From Prosthecobacter sp. (GTDB lineage: Bacteria > Verrucomicrobiota > Verrucomicrobiia > Verrucomicrobiales > Verrucomicrobiaceae), in NCBI GenBank assembly GCA_019186985.1, contig JABARQ010000048.1, positions 1 to 64,000 on the forward strand: DNA of 64,000 nt. Direction: 5' to 3'. Under the pieces are notes generated by a model, which was given only the letters and a program-made list of their open reading frames with translations, made no database searches and had not been told where the DNA came from. Within the stretch, counting starts at the first letter, position 1, and every line of letters starts with the position of its first letter. The translations under genes were made by a program, and so were the position numbers. This document shows positions 1-11,681 of this stretch, in pieces.

Positions 1-158
1 TGGTAGCAGTAGGCCTCGAGGGGCCCCTTGCCGAGGATGCGCCTGCGGCCGCCGGACCAGGAACGCGCGGCAGGGTAGGGGGCGGTTTTGGCATTGATGC
101 CGAGGAGCTGCGCTTCGAGGGGAAGGGACTCAGGATCAAGCGATTGGGAAGGATTCAT
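1..158 (-). CDS. IS200/RAYT-like transposase, 5' end (continues off the left edge)
   Basis: Reading leftwards from ATG at 158, the peptide begins MNPSQSLDPESLPLEAQLLG and runs to the window edge in the same frame as the 197-463 fragment. Only about 52 residues are inside the window, so the HUH catalytic motif cannot be checked. The identification rests on near identity to the other copy, which reads on into the YHVMSRTCGGD segment typical of transposases of the Y1/REP-associated family. This copy may be the functional gene, because it continues out of the window while the other copy is truncated. Confidence 0.55.
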   Translation of the reverse strand, partial: MNPSQSLDPESLPLEAQLLGINAKTAPYPAARSWSGGRRRILGKGPLEAYCY

Positions 159-196
159 GGGCGAAAAAGCAGGGATTTTTGGAGCTTAGCACTGTA

Positions 197-463
197 CTAA
201 ATGCCTGGCATCTTTTTTCCGCTCATTTTCCAGAGGAGACGACGGAGGGCCTCCTTTTCGACGTCATCGAAGAAGACATCACCGCCGCAGGTGCGGGACA
301 TGACATGGTAGCAGTAGGCCTCGAGGGGCCCCTTGCCGAGGATGCGCCTGCGGCCGCCGGACCAGGAACGCGCGGCAGGGTAGGGGGCGGTTTTGGCATT
401 GATGCCGAGGAGCTGCGCTTCGAGGGGAAGCGGCTCAAGATCAACGACTTGGGGCGGGTTCAT
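197..463 (-). pseudogene. Truncated IS200/RAYT-like transposase N-terminus
   Basis: This 88-codon frame starts at ATG 463. Residues 45-80 carry the PLEAYCYHVMSRTCGGD and DVEKEALRRLLWKM segments that open Y1-type (HUH) transposases of the REP-associated tyrosine transposase family. The family then normally continues to an NHFH-type metal-binding motif and a catalytic tyrosine. Here the homology stops after WKM, and the last eight residues (SGKKMPGI) come from the flank of the neighbouring copy. It therefore lacks all catalytic residues and should be inactive. Confidence 0.7.
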
Positions 464-524
464 GGGCGGGAAAGCGAGGGTTTTCGGAGCTTAGTGCTGT
501 ACTGAATGCCTGGCATCTTTTTTC

Positions 525-806
525 TTGTCGGAGAACTGTCTGTGGTAGCACGCTTCGGTGATGTCGACCCCAGGTGGCGGATTCGCGGCGAGGAAGGCCT
601 CGCGGGCTTGATCTCCGAAGCTTCAGCGAAGGACGAGCGAGAAGCCAGTCATCGAGGAGTTTAGGCGGCAGCGAATCCGTGACAGGCGAAGGTAACGAAG
701 AGGTGTTTTTTCCATTTTTTGCACCCTGCCTCCACCCTGCCTCCGTTTCCCCGAAGGATGGTGTAATCCCGTCAGTTCGGATTTGGCGCTACAGAAAGGA
801 TAGTGA
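525..806. other. Non-coding stretch with no supportable gene
   Basis: The stretch lies between the transposase fragments and the 3' end of the MBL-fold gene. Short frames exist on both strands, but none has a recognisable domain. It contains the 8-base palindrome GAAGCTTC inside CCGAAGCTTCAGCGAAGG (near 616-630) and a run of T at about 704-718. It probably consists of decayed mobile-element sequence bordering the cassette at 0.8-3.3 kb. Confidence 0.4.
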
Positions 807-1835
807 TCAATCGGCAGATGCGTCTTCGACCCATGGCGAAGGCTCACCGGTTCGCCATCCGACTGCTTTTAGACACTGAGGACGCTTGAGCTTAGTAATC
901 CGTTTTGCGTGTTCGTCTGTAAAACGATCAGGAGTCAATGCGCCGTCTTTGACAATCACTCTCCAAGCACCTCGGCACGGAGATCCTGACCTTGATGATC
1001 GCAAGCCAAGTGCAGCACTGCCATCAAATACTGGGACACTGTTCTTGAGGTGCCATCGGTCACAGGCATTTGTCACTTCTGAACACACAACACGACACCC
1101 CGAAGCAGCTAACAATGCGAGATAGCCAGGTTTTGGATGACAGTAGGTGTTCGTGGTCCCAACAGAGATAAAACTCATCCTAGGGGACAAGTCTTTGACA
1201 GCTTGGCGTGATCGACCTTTGTCCGTCTTAAAATCCTCTGGCCCTCCGTGGTGAGGTCCATGAAGTAACTCAGGACGACTTGCTCGAAGCTGATCTGCGA
1301 CAGTGGCCAACGGCAAATCACCAGGCCACGCGCAAAGTCTTTTGTCACCGTAATCCAGAACGATCAGACCGCTTGTCTGATTTGGATAGCCCATGTGTCT
1401 TACGTTCGAGGTAAAGGTCGGATATAAAACATGGAGACGTAGCTTTAACTGGTCATCACGCCAAATCTCCTGCCCATCTTCGAGACGACGCACACGAAAG
1501 CATCCTCTGGCCTCAGCTTCGTCAACGGAACGGAAGACCTTCGCGAACGTTGGATCTTTGATGGGGCGATCTTGGAGCATCCAGACAGCACCGATACTGG
1601 ATTGATGGTTAGCGACAATAGCTGGCATCGCCCCGGCGTGATCAGCATGATTGTGAGTGAGCACGATGGCGGCGATTTGGGCAGGAGTCCTTCGTTCGAC
1701 AAGCCAATCAACGACCGGGCTACCCCTCCTGCCGACATCAAGCAAGATGAGGCGTCCGTCAGGAAGGGTGATGACAGTGCAGTCGGCTTGGCCGACATCC
1801 CAAAAATCGATTGTCAGTTCGGATGTTGCGCTCAC
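807..1835 (-). CDS. Metallo-beta-lactamase-fold hydrolase (ComEC/Rec2-like), third gene of a cassette
   Basis: This is a predicted soluble metal-dependent hydrolase of 342 residues. The MBL fold is shown by DVGQADC near residue 13, the zinc motif HNHADH at 61-66 (HxHxDH), a later metal-ligand Asp in WPGDLP and a His pair in GPHHGG. This is the arrangement in ComEC/Rec2-type hydrolases, which act on nucleic acids or nucleotides; the substrate here is unknown. The C-terminal ~100 residues contain several Cys (for example VVCSEVTNACDRW) and may bind another metal. It starts at GTG 1835, which overlaps the stop of the upstream gene (GTGA), so translational coupling is likely. Base composition is more AT-rich than in carB next door, suggesting transfer. 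Confidence 0.8.
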   Translation of the reverse strand: MSATSELTIDFWDVGQADCTVITLPDGRLILLDVGRRGSPVVDWLVERRTPAQIAAIVLTHNHADHAGAMPAIVANHQSSIGAVWMLQDRPIKDPTFAKVFRSVDEAEARGCFRVRRLEDGQEIWRDDQLKLRLHVLYPTFTSNVRHMGYPNQTSGLIVLDYGDKRLCAWPGDLPLATVADQLRASRPELLHGPHHGGPEDFKTDKGRSRQAVKDLSPRMSFISVGTTNTYCHPKPGYLALLAASGCRVVCSEVTNACDRWHLKNSVPVFDGSAALGLRSSRSGSPCRGAWRVIVKDGALTPDRFTDEHAKRITKLKRPQCLKAVGWRTGEPSPWVEDASAD

Positions 1836-2461
1836 GCAGCAGTAAGGATCGTGATCCTCTCGATTGAAACTGCTTTGTTGCTGAGTCCAAGCTTCACATA
1901 GGCCCCAAACTCATCACCCCTTTTCAGCACGTTAAGCGCAGAGGCCACGGGGAAATCGATCTTCTCCACCGAATCGTCATACCAACGCACGCGAACGAAG
2001 TTCGGCTGCTTTGTCTCTACGACACCCTCAACATATTGCGGCGCAGCACGGTCGATGCAGAAACGACGATAATCGACCTGATCTATTATTCGCAGCCATT
2101 GGTCAGACTCCGCTTGATCCAAGGCGTCCCGATCTGCCTTGCTAAATAAGGTCAAAAACTGGCGTGCCAAACGATTCGGCAGATCCGCAACCTCTGTGAC
2201 AGGTAAACTCACGCCCCACTCTGCCACTTCACAACGCATTGTTGCCGGATCAACATCCACCATTAGTCGGTTTCTCAAATGAAGAAGAACCTGGCCGCCC
2301 TCCAGCGGCAGCAATTCTCGTTCAAATTCATATTTTAGGCGTCGTCCCAAGTCCGGCTTTGACGCTGCAACCACTTCCGAAGCTTTCTTCACATAAGCAC
2401 TGTCAGAAGCAACAGCTTCTGACGAGTTTAATGTTGGGCCGGTGGTTGGGATAAGGATCAT
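1832..2461 (-). CDS. Unknown 209-aa protein, middle gene of the MBL/TIGR04255 cassette
   Basis: I do not recognise a named family. The N-terminal half is acidic and probably helical. The C-terminal ~65 residues (from about 145, EGVVETKQPNFVRVRWYDD onward) read like a small beta-barrel of SH3/OB type with a GDEF turn. No signal peptide or membrane segment is seen. The start ATG 2461 overlaps the upstream stop as ATGA, and its own stop overlaps the MBL gene start as GTGA, so all three proteins are probably made together. An adaptor or regulatory role is only a guess from position. Confidence 0.65.
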   Translation of the reverse strand: MILIPTTGPTLNSSEAVASDSAYVKKASEVVAASKPDLGRRLKYEFERELLPLEGGQVLLHLRNRLMVDVDPATMRCEVAEWGVSLPVTEVADLPNRLARQFLTLFSKADRDALDQAESDQWLRIIDQVDYRRFCIDRAAPQYVEGVVETKQPNFVRVRWYDDSVEKIDFPVASALNVLKRGDEFGAYVKLGLSNKAVSIERITILTAA

Positions 2462-3297
2462 TGGGCTTCGGGCGTGAAAGATGCCTTGGCTTCGTCAGTG
2501 AAGACCTGCTCGAACCGCTCGATAATACGCTCGTGGCTCCAGTCAAGCAACTCTAGAACCTCTGAAATCCCCCCCTCTCCGCTGACTTGTGCCAAGGTTT
2601 CCAGAGTGACTTTGATTGCTACCCCATTCGCAGGTGTGGTGGCATCCTTCACTCGAATAGAGAGTTTTCTCGCCGGTGCATTGCCGAGATTTACGGTCAC
2701 TCGGCAGTCATAAGGAGGCTCCAAACTCTCGTGCTTGCCCGGAATCTCGGAGAAAACTCGCAAAACCTTGTCCAATTCCAGCCCCCCATCTTTGTTAAAA
2801 AACTGAGGTGTGACGTCACGACGCAAAACATTGATATACCCCAGATTGAGGAGTTCAGCCCTTTCCACGCCAAAGTGTTCCATCCATTGAGGAAGCCACT
2901 TGGCGAACTCCTTCCTAAGATGGTCGTAGCGCCGTCCCGAACCTGGGTGCGAATGCATGTTCATCGTGAACTTGCCGACAGGGCATCGGATGCTCCAATC
3001 GAACCCCTCGGCTTTAGTTTTCTTCGAGAAGCGATGAGTAATTCTCAGCTTAGGGGCCAAAGTGTCGAACAACGGCACTCCATCTTTCTCCTCCATCTCA
3101 ACCAGCCATTCGATAAGAGGCTCCTCGGCTGGATATTCAGGGGTCACTTTTTGCTTCCACCTCTCAATATTGGCCTCAAAAACCTCAGCGGTCATCGGAG
3201 CATGCAACGTCACCACGCGTTCAATTACCGGAGGATTCACATATGCCGGTGGTGATGCGGCATTTGGAATAACTTGAGTCACGGTAGAGTCGCTCAT
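2458..3297 (-). CDS. TIGR04255-like family protein, first gene of the cassette
   Basis: This 279-residue protein of unknown biochemical function resembles the sporadically distributed TIGR04255 family. It has the opening NPPVIERVV segment (about residues 20-28), a central region with LLNLGYINVLRRD, and the typical closing helix LLDWSHERIIERFEQVF. ATG 3297 was chosen because longer frames would run into carB and add a Cys-rich leader unlike the family. No good ribosome-binding site precedes it. It lies only 52 bp downstream of carB on the same strand and may be co-transcribed with it. Family members occur patchily in genomes, which fits an accessory cassette. The family assignment is by pattern memory, not a search. 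Confidence 0.65.
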   Translation of the reverse strand: MSDSTVTQVIPNAASPPAYVNPPVIERVVTLHAPMTAEVFEANIERWKQKVTPEYPAEEPLIEWLVEMEEKDGVPLFDTLAPKLRITHRFSKKTKAEGFDWSIRCPVGKFTMNMHSHPGSGRRYDHLRKEFAKWLPQWMEHFGVERAELLNLGYINVLRRDVTPQFFNKDGGLELDKVLRVFSEIPGKHESLEPPYDCRVTVNLGNAPARKLSIRVKDATTPANGVAIKVTLETLAQVSGEGGISEVLELLDWSHERIIERFEQVFTDEAKASFTPEAQ

Positions 3298-3349
3298 GGT
3301 TGGGAAGAGAAGTTGAAGGAAACTCTGTATTGAGCGGCTCCTTGCATAG

Positions 3350-6622
<3,273 letters not shown>

Positions 6623-6799
6623 GGGGGCGTGACGAGGGAGCGTGGGGGGTGAGAAAAAAGCGTTCGTGGTGTCGCTTTCTGGGGGCAGGTTGGACAGGGT
6701 TGGCACCCCATTTCACGGCAGCCGGGCCGGAAAGCGCGGCATCTTGCACGGTCCCCCCACGCTGTCAAAGGATGGGGCGTTAGAAGATGCAAGTCGCTG

Positions 6800-6859
6800 A
6801 AAAAAGCTGCCTGTTGAGACGGGCGAAGCGCTGGGGCGGCCAGGGATCGACCGGGCCGC
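6800..6859 (-). terminator. Possible terminator after the 1559-aa gene
   Basis: Read on the minus strand, GCGGCC and GGCCGC (6854-6859 and 6836-6841) can pair across a 12-base spacer just after the stop at 6866. A run of six T follows at 6805-6800, about 30 bases further on. The distance between stem and T-run is long for a standard intrinsic terminator, so this is tentative. Confidence 0.3.
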
Positions 6860-6865
6860 AGGAGG

Positions 6866-9800
6866 TCACTTCCGGGCCTTGGTGGCGATGGCCTTGTAGT
6901 AGCTTTCGATGGCGGCGCGGTATTCCGGGGCGGCTTCGGAGCGGGTCGCCTCGGTCAGATCCTCGGCCATTTTGCTGGGCAGATGGCCCCAGTCGCCCTT
7001 CACCAGGATGAGCTCGGTGCCGAGCACGCCGTCCTTCAGCATGGCCTGGATGTCGCCGCCCTCCTTGGACTGGGAAGTGGCCTGAGACTGCTGCTGGCTC
7101 TGCTGATTCTGGTTCTGGGCGGTCTGCTGGGAGGCGCTGGGCTGCTGGGAGCCGGGCGTCTGGCCCTGGTTGCGCTGATCCGCCATCTGCTGCTGCTGGC
7201 TCTGCTGGGCCTGGGCGAGGCTTTGCTGGGCGCCCTGCTGCTGTTGCTGGCCTTGCTGCCCCTGTTGTCCGGCCTGCTGCTGCTGACCATTCTGCTGGGG
7301 CTGGGCGTTCTGGGCCTGCATGGGGTGAAGCTGGGCGTCGAGCTGGTCCAGGGCCTGGGCGAGGAAGGCGGCCTGAACGGCTTCGAGCGGATGGGCGGTC
7401 ATGGCTGGAGGCGTGGCGGCGGCGGTGGCCTCGGCGGCTTTCGCGGCCTGGGCGGCGGGGGCAAGGGCCTCCTGACCGACCGGTTTGGGAGCCGCTGGGG
7501 CTGGCTGGCCGGGGGCGGGAGGGGTTGAGCGCGCCACGGAAGCCTGCTGCTGAAGTTGCTGGGCTGCCTGGGCGGTCTGCTGGGCGGCTTCCTTGGCTCC
7601 AAGACGTTGCTGGTGGCGGGCGACGCGGTTCAGGTCATTGGCGGCCTGCTCGGTGGCAAAGCCCATGTTCGCCGGCTGCTGGGCCTCGCTGGCAACCGCT
7701 TGTTCACTGGCCTGGGCAGTCTGCTTGCCGAGTTCAGCCAGGGCCTTCTGCATGGCGGAGTTTTTCGGCAGTTCCTTTTCCAGTTCAGCCAGCACCTTGC
7801 CGGGATCCTGGGTGGCGTCCTGGGCCATCTGGGCGAGTGCCTGGGCGCGGGCGTAGGCTTCGTCGAGAGGCTCCTTGACGCCGAGGTCCTGCTCCATCTT
7901 CGCCGCATCGGCGAGCTCCTGGTCGCTGAGTTCCTGGCCGGATTCCGCCTTGGCCATGTTTTGGGCGAGCTGGTCCAGCGCCTGGGCGGCTTTTTGCTGG
8001 GCCTGCGCGGCCTGGTTGAGCGCCTGGGCCTGGGGCTGGCTCTGCTGGGCCTGGGCGGCCTGCTTCAGGTTCTGCGCCACCTGGGGCTGCGTCTGCTGCA
8101 TCTGGGCGAGGGCGGCATCGGCGGTGCGGGAAAGCTGGCGCTGGCTCTGGTTCTGCAGGTCGGCGGCATTGGCCTCCTGGCGCAGGGCGGCCTGGAGGGA
8201 TTGCATTTTTTCCGTGTTTTCGGCAGCGGCCTGCTGGAGCGCGGCGGCCTTTTCAGCGACCTCGGCGACGGGTTTCTGAGCCTCCGCCTGGGCGGCGGCG
8301 TCCTGGGTCTGCTGCTGGGACTGCTTCATGTCCTGTGCCACCGCCTTCATCATGTCGCTCACTTTCGGCGTGAGCTGGGCGAGCGTGTCGCGGGCGGCCT
8401 GAGTCTGGGCGGCGAGCTGCTGGGCGATCTCGCCGGCCTGCTGACGGGCCTGTTCGGCGGACTGCATGGCGGGCTGCGAGTTGAGCGGCTGGTCCGGAGC
8501 CTGGGTGGCGGCCTGGCGCGAGAGTTCCTGGAGCTGGTCGGCGGCTGCGCGGCTCATGTCCGAGGCCTGCTGGGCCTTTTGAGCAAGCTGTTGGTTGGCC
8601 TGGGCGGCCTGGGGGTCGGCCGGCTTCATGCGGCGGAGCGTGTCGGGAAGCTGTTTGAGGGCCTCGGCTGCGGCGCGGGCCTGCTGGGCGGCGGCGGAGT
8701 CGGCGGGCTTGCTGGTGTCAAAGGCCGCCTCCTCCGAGGCTTTCAAGGCGGTCTGAGCGAGGGCCTCGGCCTCCAGGGCGCGCACGGCTTCGCGAAGCTG
8801 CTCGCCCTTGGCGACGAGCGGGTCGGGCGTCTTGTTCTTCGGATCCTTGGCGGCCTCGCTGGGAATGCGGGCGCCATTGGCGTCGGTGGCTGCCTTCACC
8901 TCACGGGCGAGCTGGTCGGCGGCGCGGGAGGCGCGGTTGGTGTCGAGGGCGGCCTCGGTGTTGGTCAGGGCGTTCTGCTCCCTGAGGGCGGCCTGCTCCT
9001 CGAGCTGCTTCGCGGCGCTGGCGAGCTCCTCGGCGGCGCGTTCCTGGGCGGTGCGGCCCTCGCGGTCTTCACGAGGCTTTTGGTTAGGCTTGCGTGACTC
9101 CTGCTCGGCCTGCTGCATGGCCTCCTTCGCCTCGTTGAGGGCGGCGACGGCCGGGTTTTCCTGGCGGGCGAGCTGCTCGCGGAGCTGCTGGCCGCGGGTG
9201 GCGGCGTTCTCCGCCATGGTGCGTGCGGCATCGGCGGCGCGGGCAAGTCGCTGGCGGAGGTTGTCGGAGGCGCCATAGAGATGTTCGGGGCTCTTCGACT
9301 GGTCGGGCTTGTCGAGGCTGGCGGCGAGGTCGGCGCTGGCCTCGGTGATCTGTTTCTGGAACTCCTTGAGCTGGTTCTGCGGACCGCCGTCGACGAGGGG
9401 CTTGAGGCTTTCCATCTGCTCGTTGAGGGGCTGGGTGGCGGCGAGGGCGCCGCGCTGCTGCTCCTGCCATTTCGGGCGCTGGGCGGAGTCGCGGTTGGCG
9501 GGCAGGGACTGCTCGGTCAGCAGGGCTTCCTGGCGGGCAAGCTGCCGTGCCTGCTGGGCCACGACACGGGCGTTGTCCTCGGCGGCGAAGACACGGGCTG
9601 CCTGGGCGATGCTGTCGATGTCCGCCTGGGCCAGGCTGGCGTCGCGGCGCAGGCCTTCGGGATTTTCGATGTCCTGCGTGAGCTGCTTCTGCATCTGCCT
9701 GAGGGCATCGCTGCGCATGTGGGCGAGCTTTTCACCGAGAAGCTGAACCTCCTGGGCATCGAGATGGGTGGGGGCCTGACGGGCGCTTTCCTGGAGTTCC

Positions 9801-11545
9801 TTCCAGAGGTCCTCGGCCTTGGCGGCGACTTTTTCCAGGTCCGTCTGAGCGCGAACCAGGGCATCCTGGGCGGCGCGGGCGGCCTCGGGATTTTTGTCGG
9901 CATGACGGCCGGTTTTTTTCAGCTGATCGACGGACTTGCGCAGCTCACGGGCATCATCGGAAAGCGTGTCCGCCTGCTGGGCAAAGCGGCGCGTCTGCTC
10001 GGCCCACTGGCGCTGCTGCGGGCTGACGGTCTGTTCGAGAATGATGATGCGGATGGCTTCGGACTCAGCGGTCTGACCCTTCAGGTCGGTGGCGACAAGC
10101 TTGAGCAGCACGGTGTCACCGGCCTTGACCTGAAGGGGGGCGAGCGGCAGCAGGCTTTGCACCTGGGCCTCCTTGCCGGTCTTGCCGGAGAGCTCCTTTT
10201 CCTCCCATTTCCCCGCGTTGATCTGATGGGCGAGCCTGACGCTGGCGAGGCCGACATCATCGCCGGCGAGGCCCTTGAAGCGGATGGATTCATCGGGGAG
10301 CATTTCGAGCTGCTCCTGGGGTTCGATCACCTGGGCGAGAGGCGGCAGGTCGGGGATGCTGGTGACGCTCCAGGGGCTGGATTCATCGTTGGTGAAACCG
10401 GTTTCCTGCGAGGTGAGCGAGACCTGCCAGGACTCCACCTCGGGTTTCACCGTCAGCTCCGTCTTCACGACATCGCCTTCGATGGATTGCGCAGCGACAG
10501 GGGCCGGGGCGTCGGCGTGGTCGGGGTTGATGAGCAGGCCCGCCCTGGACACGGGCTGGTTGGTCTTGAGCGCGAGCTTCACCGTCGTGCCTTCCAGCGC
10601 TTCGATGTCGCCCTGGTCCTCCTTGAGTTCTGTGGACGGCAGATTTGAGTAGGCAGGAGGCACCAGGGTTTTGACAAACTCAAGCACACGCGGGCGGGGC
10701 CTGGCACTGAGGGTGTGCCAGGGGCTGATGGCGTCGGCGGCGAGGATGCGGTAGCGCAGGTCGGACTGGCCGATGCTGACGACGGCCTGGTAGCGGGATC
10801 CGGCGCTGCGGCTCATGTCCTGGAGGCGCGGTTTGGCGTCGCCGGACTGCAGTTCCAGCTGGACGCGTTCCGGCTGTTCACCGGTGACATCGGCGAGCAC
10901 CTCCAGCTCGGAGGCGATGGGCACGAGGATGTCCGCAGGCTGCGGGGCGGCGATGCTGATCTGCACGCTGGAGGGGCGGGCGAAGTTGGCGAAGGGGATG
11001 GCGGCGCGGGCGAGGAAGCCGGGCAGGTGCAGGGTCTGGAGGAAGCAGAGGCCGCCAACCAAAAGCATGACAGCGCCAGCGCGCAGGGCCCAGGGTTTCA
11101 ACGATGCTGCGGGAAGCGCCGAGGCGAGCGAGACGGAGCGAAGCTGCTCGACGACCTCGTCCTGCAGGCGCGAGCGGAACTCCTCGGACTCGCCGCCATG
11201 GCCCCTGCCTTCGGCCAGTTCCACGGCCGCCACCAGGCGTTCATGGAGGTGCGGGGCGGCGGTTTCCAGGAGACGGGCGGCGCCGGGCAGGTCTCGGGCC
11301 TGGGCGATAAGGCTCCAGGCCGCCTTCCATGCATGAAAGGCCGCCGCGGCATAGGCTGAGAGCGTCAGCCAGGGGCGCAGGGATTCCGGCATGAGGCGGG
11401 CGCGGTCGAGAAGGGCGATGACAAGCACGGCCAGGAGGGCGGCCGCGAGCCAGGCCAGGGCGGCGCGCATTTGCAGCAGCCTGCACCGACGCAGGCGGAA
11501 GGCGGCGAGGGCGTCGAGCGTGGCGGGGCGGAGGGAGACGTTCAT
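6866..11545 (-). CDS. Giant Gln/Ala-rich coiled-coil membrane protein, DUF4175-like
   Basis: This 1559-residue protein has unknown biochemical role. Three hydrophobic segments near the N-terminus (about 27-47, 57-80 and 151-169) suggest membrane anchoring. A region of about 350 residues with Ig-like features and proline follows. From about residue 560 to 1500 it is almost entirely coiled coil rich in Gln, Ala and Glu, with near pure Gln tracts around 1430-1500. The last ~50 residues (VKGDWGHLPSKM...YRAAIESYYKAIA) match the end of large proteins found with MoxR/BatA-type gene groups in Planctomycetes and Verrucomicrobia, but no such genes are adjacent here. ATG 11545 is chosen because it directly precedes the anchor; the open frame runs up to 11683. 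Divergent from pyrD across 136 bp. Confidence 0.75.
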   Translation of the reverse strand: MNVSLRPATLDALAAFRLRRCRLLQMRAALAWLAAALLAVLVIALLDRARLMPESLRPWLTLSAYAAAAFHAWKAAWSLIAQARDLPGAARLLETAAPHLHERLVAAVELAEGRGHGGESEEFRSRLQDEVVEQLRSVSLASALPAASLKPWALRAGAVMLLVGGLCFLQTLHLPGFLARAAIPFANFARPSSVQISIAAPQPADILVPIASELEVLADVTGEQPERVQLELQSGDAKPRLQDMSRSAGSRYQAVVSIGQSDLRYRILAADAISPWHTLSARPRPRVLEFVKTLVPPAYSNLPSTELKEDQGDIEALEGTTVKLALKTNQPVSRAGLLINPDHADAPAPVAAQSIEGDVVKTELTVKPEVESWQVSLTSQETGFTNDESSPWSVTSIPDLPPLAQVIEPQEQLEMLPDESIRFKGLAGDDVGLASVRLAHQINAGKWEEKELSGKTGKEAQVQSLLPLAPLQVKAGDTVLLKLVATDLKGQTAESEAIRIIILEQTVSPQQRQWAEQTRRFAQQADTLSDDARELRKSVDQLKKTGRHADKNPEAARAAQDALVRAQTDLEKVAAKAEDLWKELQESARQAPTHLDAQEVQLLGEKLAHMRSDALRQMQKQLTQDIENPEGLRRDASLAQADIDSIAQAARVFAAEDNARVVAQQARQLARQEALLTEQSLPANRDSAQRPKWQEQQRGALAATQPLNEQMESLKPLVDGGPQNQLKEFQKQITEASADLAASLDKPDQSKSPEHLYGASDNLRQRLARAADAARTMAENAATRGQQLREQLARQENPAVAALNEAKEAMQQAEQESRKPNQKPREDREGRTAQERAAEELASAAKQLEEQAALREQNALTNTEAALDTNRASRAADQLAREVKAATDANGARIPSEAAKDPKNKTPDPLVAKGEQLREAVRALEAEALAQTALKASEEAAFDTSKPADSAAAQQARAAAEALKQLPDTLRRMKPADPQAAQANQQLAQKAQQASDMSRAAADQLQELSRQAATQAPDQPLNSQPAMQSAEQARQQAGEIAQQLAAQTQAARDTLAQLTPKVSDMMKAVAQDMKQSQQQTQDAAAQAEAQKPVAEVAEKAAALQQAAAENTEKMQSLQAALRQEANAADLQNQSQRQLSRTADAALAQMQQTQPQVAQNLKQAAQAQQSQPQAQALNQAAQAQQKAAQALDQLAQNMAKAESGQELSDQELADAAKMEQDLGVKEPLDEAYARAQALAQMAQDATQDPGKVLAELEKELPKNSAMQKALAELGKQTAQASEQAVASEAQQPANMGFATEQAANDLNRVARHQQRLGAKEAAQQTAQAAQQLQQQASVARSTPPAPGQPAPAAPKPVGQEALAPAAQAAKAAEATAAATPPAMTAHPLEAVQAAFLAQALDQLDAQLHPMQAQNAQPQQNGQQQQAGQQGQQGQQQQQGAQQSLAQAQQSQQQQMADQRNQGQTPGSQQPSASQQTAQNQNQQSQQQSQATSQSKEGGDIQAMLKDGVLGTELILVKGDWGHLPSKMAEDLTEATRSEAAPEYRAAIESYYKAIATKARK

Positions 11546-11681
11546 CAGGCGGGAGGGGCGGGCGGAGTCAACGTGGCGGGGCCGGCGATCTTGTCGCCCG
11601 CCGGACAAGTTTGTCCACCAGATGACGGGGGAGGCCGGGAGGTTCTTGACACTCCCGTTCCGCCGCGTTTCGGGGAGGAGC

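Larger units (their letters stand above)
1..524. repeat. Tandem duplication of a transposase 5' end, 305-bp period
   Basis: Bases 1-219 and 306-524 are two direct copies with a constant offset of 305. The part that encodes the transposase start (1 to about 125, and 306 to about 430) is essentially identical. The stretch around and upstream of the start codon (about 126-200 and 431-505) has clearly diverged. Both copies share the string ATGCCTGGCATCTTTTTTC (201-219 and 506-524), whose ATGCC/GGCAT halves form a short inverted repeat. The second copy breaks at about 220, where its coding sequence runs into the upstream flank of the first copy. Confidence 0.85.

Noticed and set aside
7036-9500. 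Repeated CTG/GCC-type triplets, at first sight a tandem repeat or CRISPR-like array
   Set aside because: They encode the Gln/Ala-rich coiled coil of the 1559-aa protein on the minus strand; there is no fixed repeat unit or spacer.
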